From Anaerolineales bacterium UBA6128 (GTDB lineage: Bacteria; Chloroflexota; Anaerolineae; UBA1429), in contig DIVQ01000223.1 in NCBI GenBank assembly GCA_002423325.1, positions 1 through 13,096 of the forward strand: a DNA stretch of 13,096 nucleotides, given 5' to 3'. Position numbers and translations under genes: made by a program. Below are positions 12,611 through 13,096 of this stretch, piece by piece. Below the pieces are notes generated by a model. It made no database searches. It worked only from the letters and a program-made list of their open reading frames with translations, and had not been told where the DNA came from. Numbering within the stretch: position 1 is the first letter of the stretch; each line of letters starts with the position of its first letter.

Positions 12611-13096
12611 GTGAAAGCACCACGATCTCTTCTGCGAGCCCTGCCCGCGCTGGGCGCTATCCTGTGTGCCCTGATGCTGTCGGCCTGCGCCGAAGCCTGG
12701 CAGACGCGCACGCCGGCGTCGCAGGACGCTTCCCCCAGCCCGACGCGCACGCTCACGCCGACCTCGGAGCCCACGCCCACGCCCACCGCCGTGCCCACGC
12801 TGGCGCCCACGCCCACGCCGCAGTTGGTCGCGCTGGCGTTCACCGACGACGCGGTGCAGTTCTGGACTGACCCCAACGACATCAGCGGGCTGCTGTGCGA
12901 AGATGGGCGCGTCTGGGCGGTGACCGGCGGCGGTCTGGTGCGTTGGGAGGCGGCCAGCGGCGACTATACGCTCTACACCACACGCGATGGTCTGGCCTCA
13001 CAGGCCCTGCTCGGCATCGCGCAGGACGGCGACGGCCACGTTTGGGTGGGCTACCAGCAGGTGGACGCGCTCAGCGAGTTCGACGGCACGGCCTGG
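12611..13096 (+). CDS. Lipoprotein with Thr/Pro linker and two-component-regulator-type propeller (3'-truncated)
   Basis: The frame is open from GTG 12611 to the window edge (162 codons). Residues 1-26 are a lipoprotein signal: KAPRSLLR basic start, hydrophobic core, then lipobox LSAC with Cys26 as the lipidation site. Residues 31-70 form a low-complexity Thr/Pro linker ending in PTPTPTAVPTLAPTPTP. From about residue 80 short propeller-type repeats begin, with WTDPNDISGLLCEDGRVWAV and then DGLASQALLGIAQDGDGHVWVG. These are typical of the two-component regulator propeller (Reg_prop) and related cell-surface sensors. The protein should be anchored outside the membrane. The linker style is common in Chloroflexota. 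Whether a sensor-kinase or other domain follows is outside the window. There is no ribosome-binding site; the promoter sits directly on the start codon. Confidence 0.82.
   Translation, partial: MKAPRSLLRALPALGAILCALMLSACAEAWQTRTPASQDASPSPTRTLTPTSEPTPTPTAVPTLAPTPTPQLVALAFTDDAVQFWTDPNDISGLLCEDGRVWAVTGGGLVRWEAASGDYTLYTTRDGLASQALLGIAQDGDGHVWVGYQQVDALSEFDGTAW

Noticed and set aside
12755..12825. Repetitive ACGCCCACGCC-type sequence that could look like a tandem DNA repeat
   Set aside because: It is explained by the Thr/Pro linker of the lipoprotein; there are no spacers or regular units as in CRISPR.

Overview
The window is a high-GC bacterial chromosome segment. The best guess is a Chloroflexota genome (Anaerolineae/Caldilineae-like). 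The reasons are the lipoprotein at the right end, whose Thr/Pro-rich linker runs straight into a beta-propeller, the mix of Gfo/Idh/MocA, DegT and beta-helix genes typical of heterotroph carbohydrate regions, and the generally high GC. This placement is inference: there is no rRNA or marker gene. I saw no tRNA, rRNA, CRISPR array or intact transposase.

Layout. 1-1234 (-): 3'-truncated right-handed beta-helix protein. 1235-1491: intergenic stretch packed with six consecutive small hairpins. 1492-3440 (-): two-gene operon of Gfo/Idh/MocA oxidoreductases. 3613-4407 (+): YhfC-type membrane protein, a putative glutamic-type intramembrane protease, with its own promoter. 4420-5310 (-): dihydrodipicolinate synthase/N-acetylneuraminate lyase-family aldolase. 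It is divergent from 5442-6092 (+), a class II aldolase/L-ribulose-5-phosphate 4-epimerase-like enzyme; the two share a 131-bp control region with back-to-back promoters. A 14-bp perfect stem-loop separates the epimerase from a convergent GNAT acetyltransferase (6160-7056, -).

From about 7060 to 10250 the composition changes, with visibly lower GC and more A/T in third codon positions in the genes. This stretch holds a decayed C-terminal piece of a MazF-like toxin, a BNR/Asp-box sialidase-like protein (7740-8783, +) and a PD-(D/E)XK nuclease of the PDDEXK_4 type (8984-10171, -). It reads as an acquired accessory island inside a metabolic region. From 10254 the high-GC backbone resumes with a DegT/DnrJ/EryC1/StrS aminotransferase and an upstream homocysteine S-methyltransferase-family gene (both -). 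Divergent from these is a lipoprotein with a propeller domain (12611 to the window end, +) whose promoter predicts a leaderless mRNA.

Working together: the two sugar-type dehydrogenases, the sugar aminotransferase, the Schiff-base aldolase, the class II epimerase/aldolase and the two glycan-related beta proteins fit uptake and breakdown, or modification, of unusual sugars (uronic, deoxy or amino sugars). No transporter or regulator lies in the window, so the substrate cannot be fixed. Several promoters can be read directly (TTGNNN-16/18-TANNNT) and anchor the chosen starts. The most interesting items are the six-hairpin array, the competing leader hairpins and operator-like palindrome of the YhfC gene, a possible short leader peptide ahead of the GNAT gene, and the island carrying a toxin remnant and a lone nuclease.
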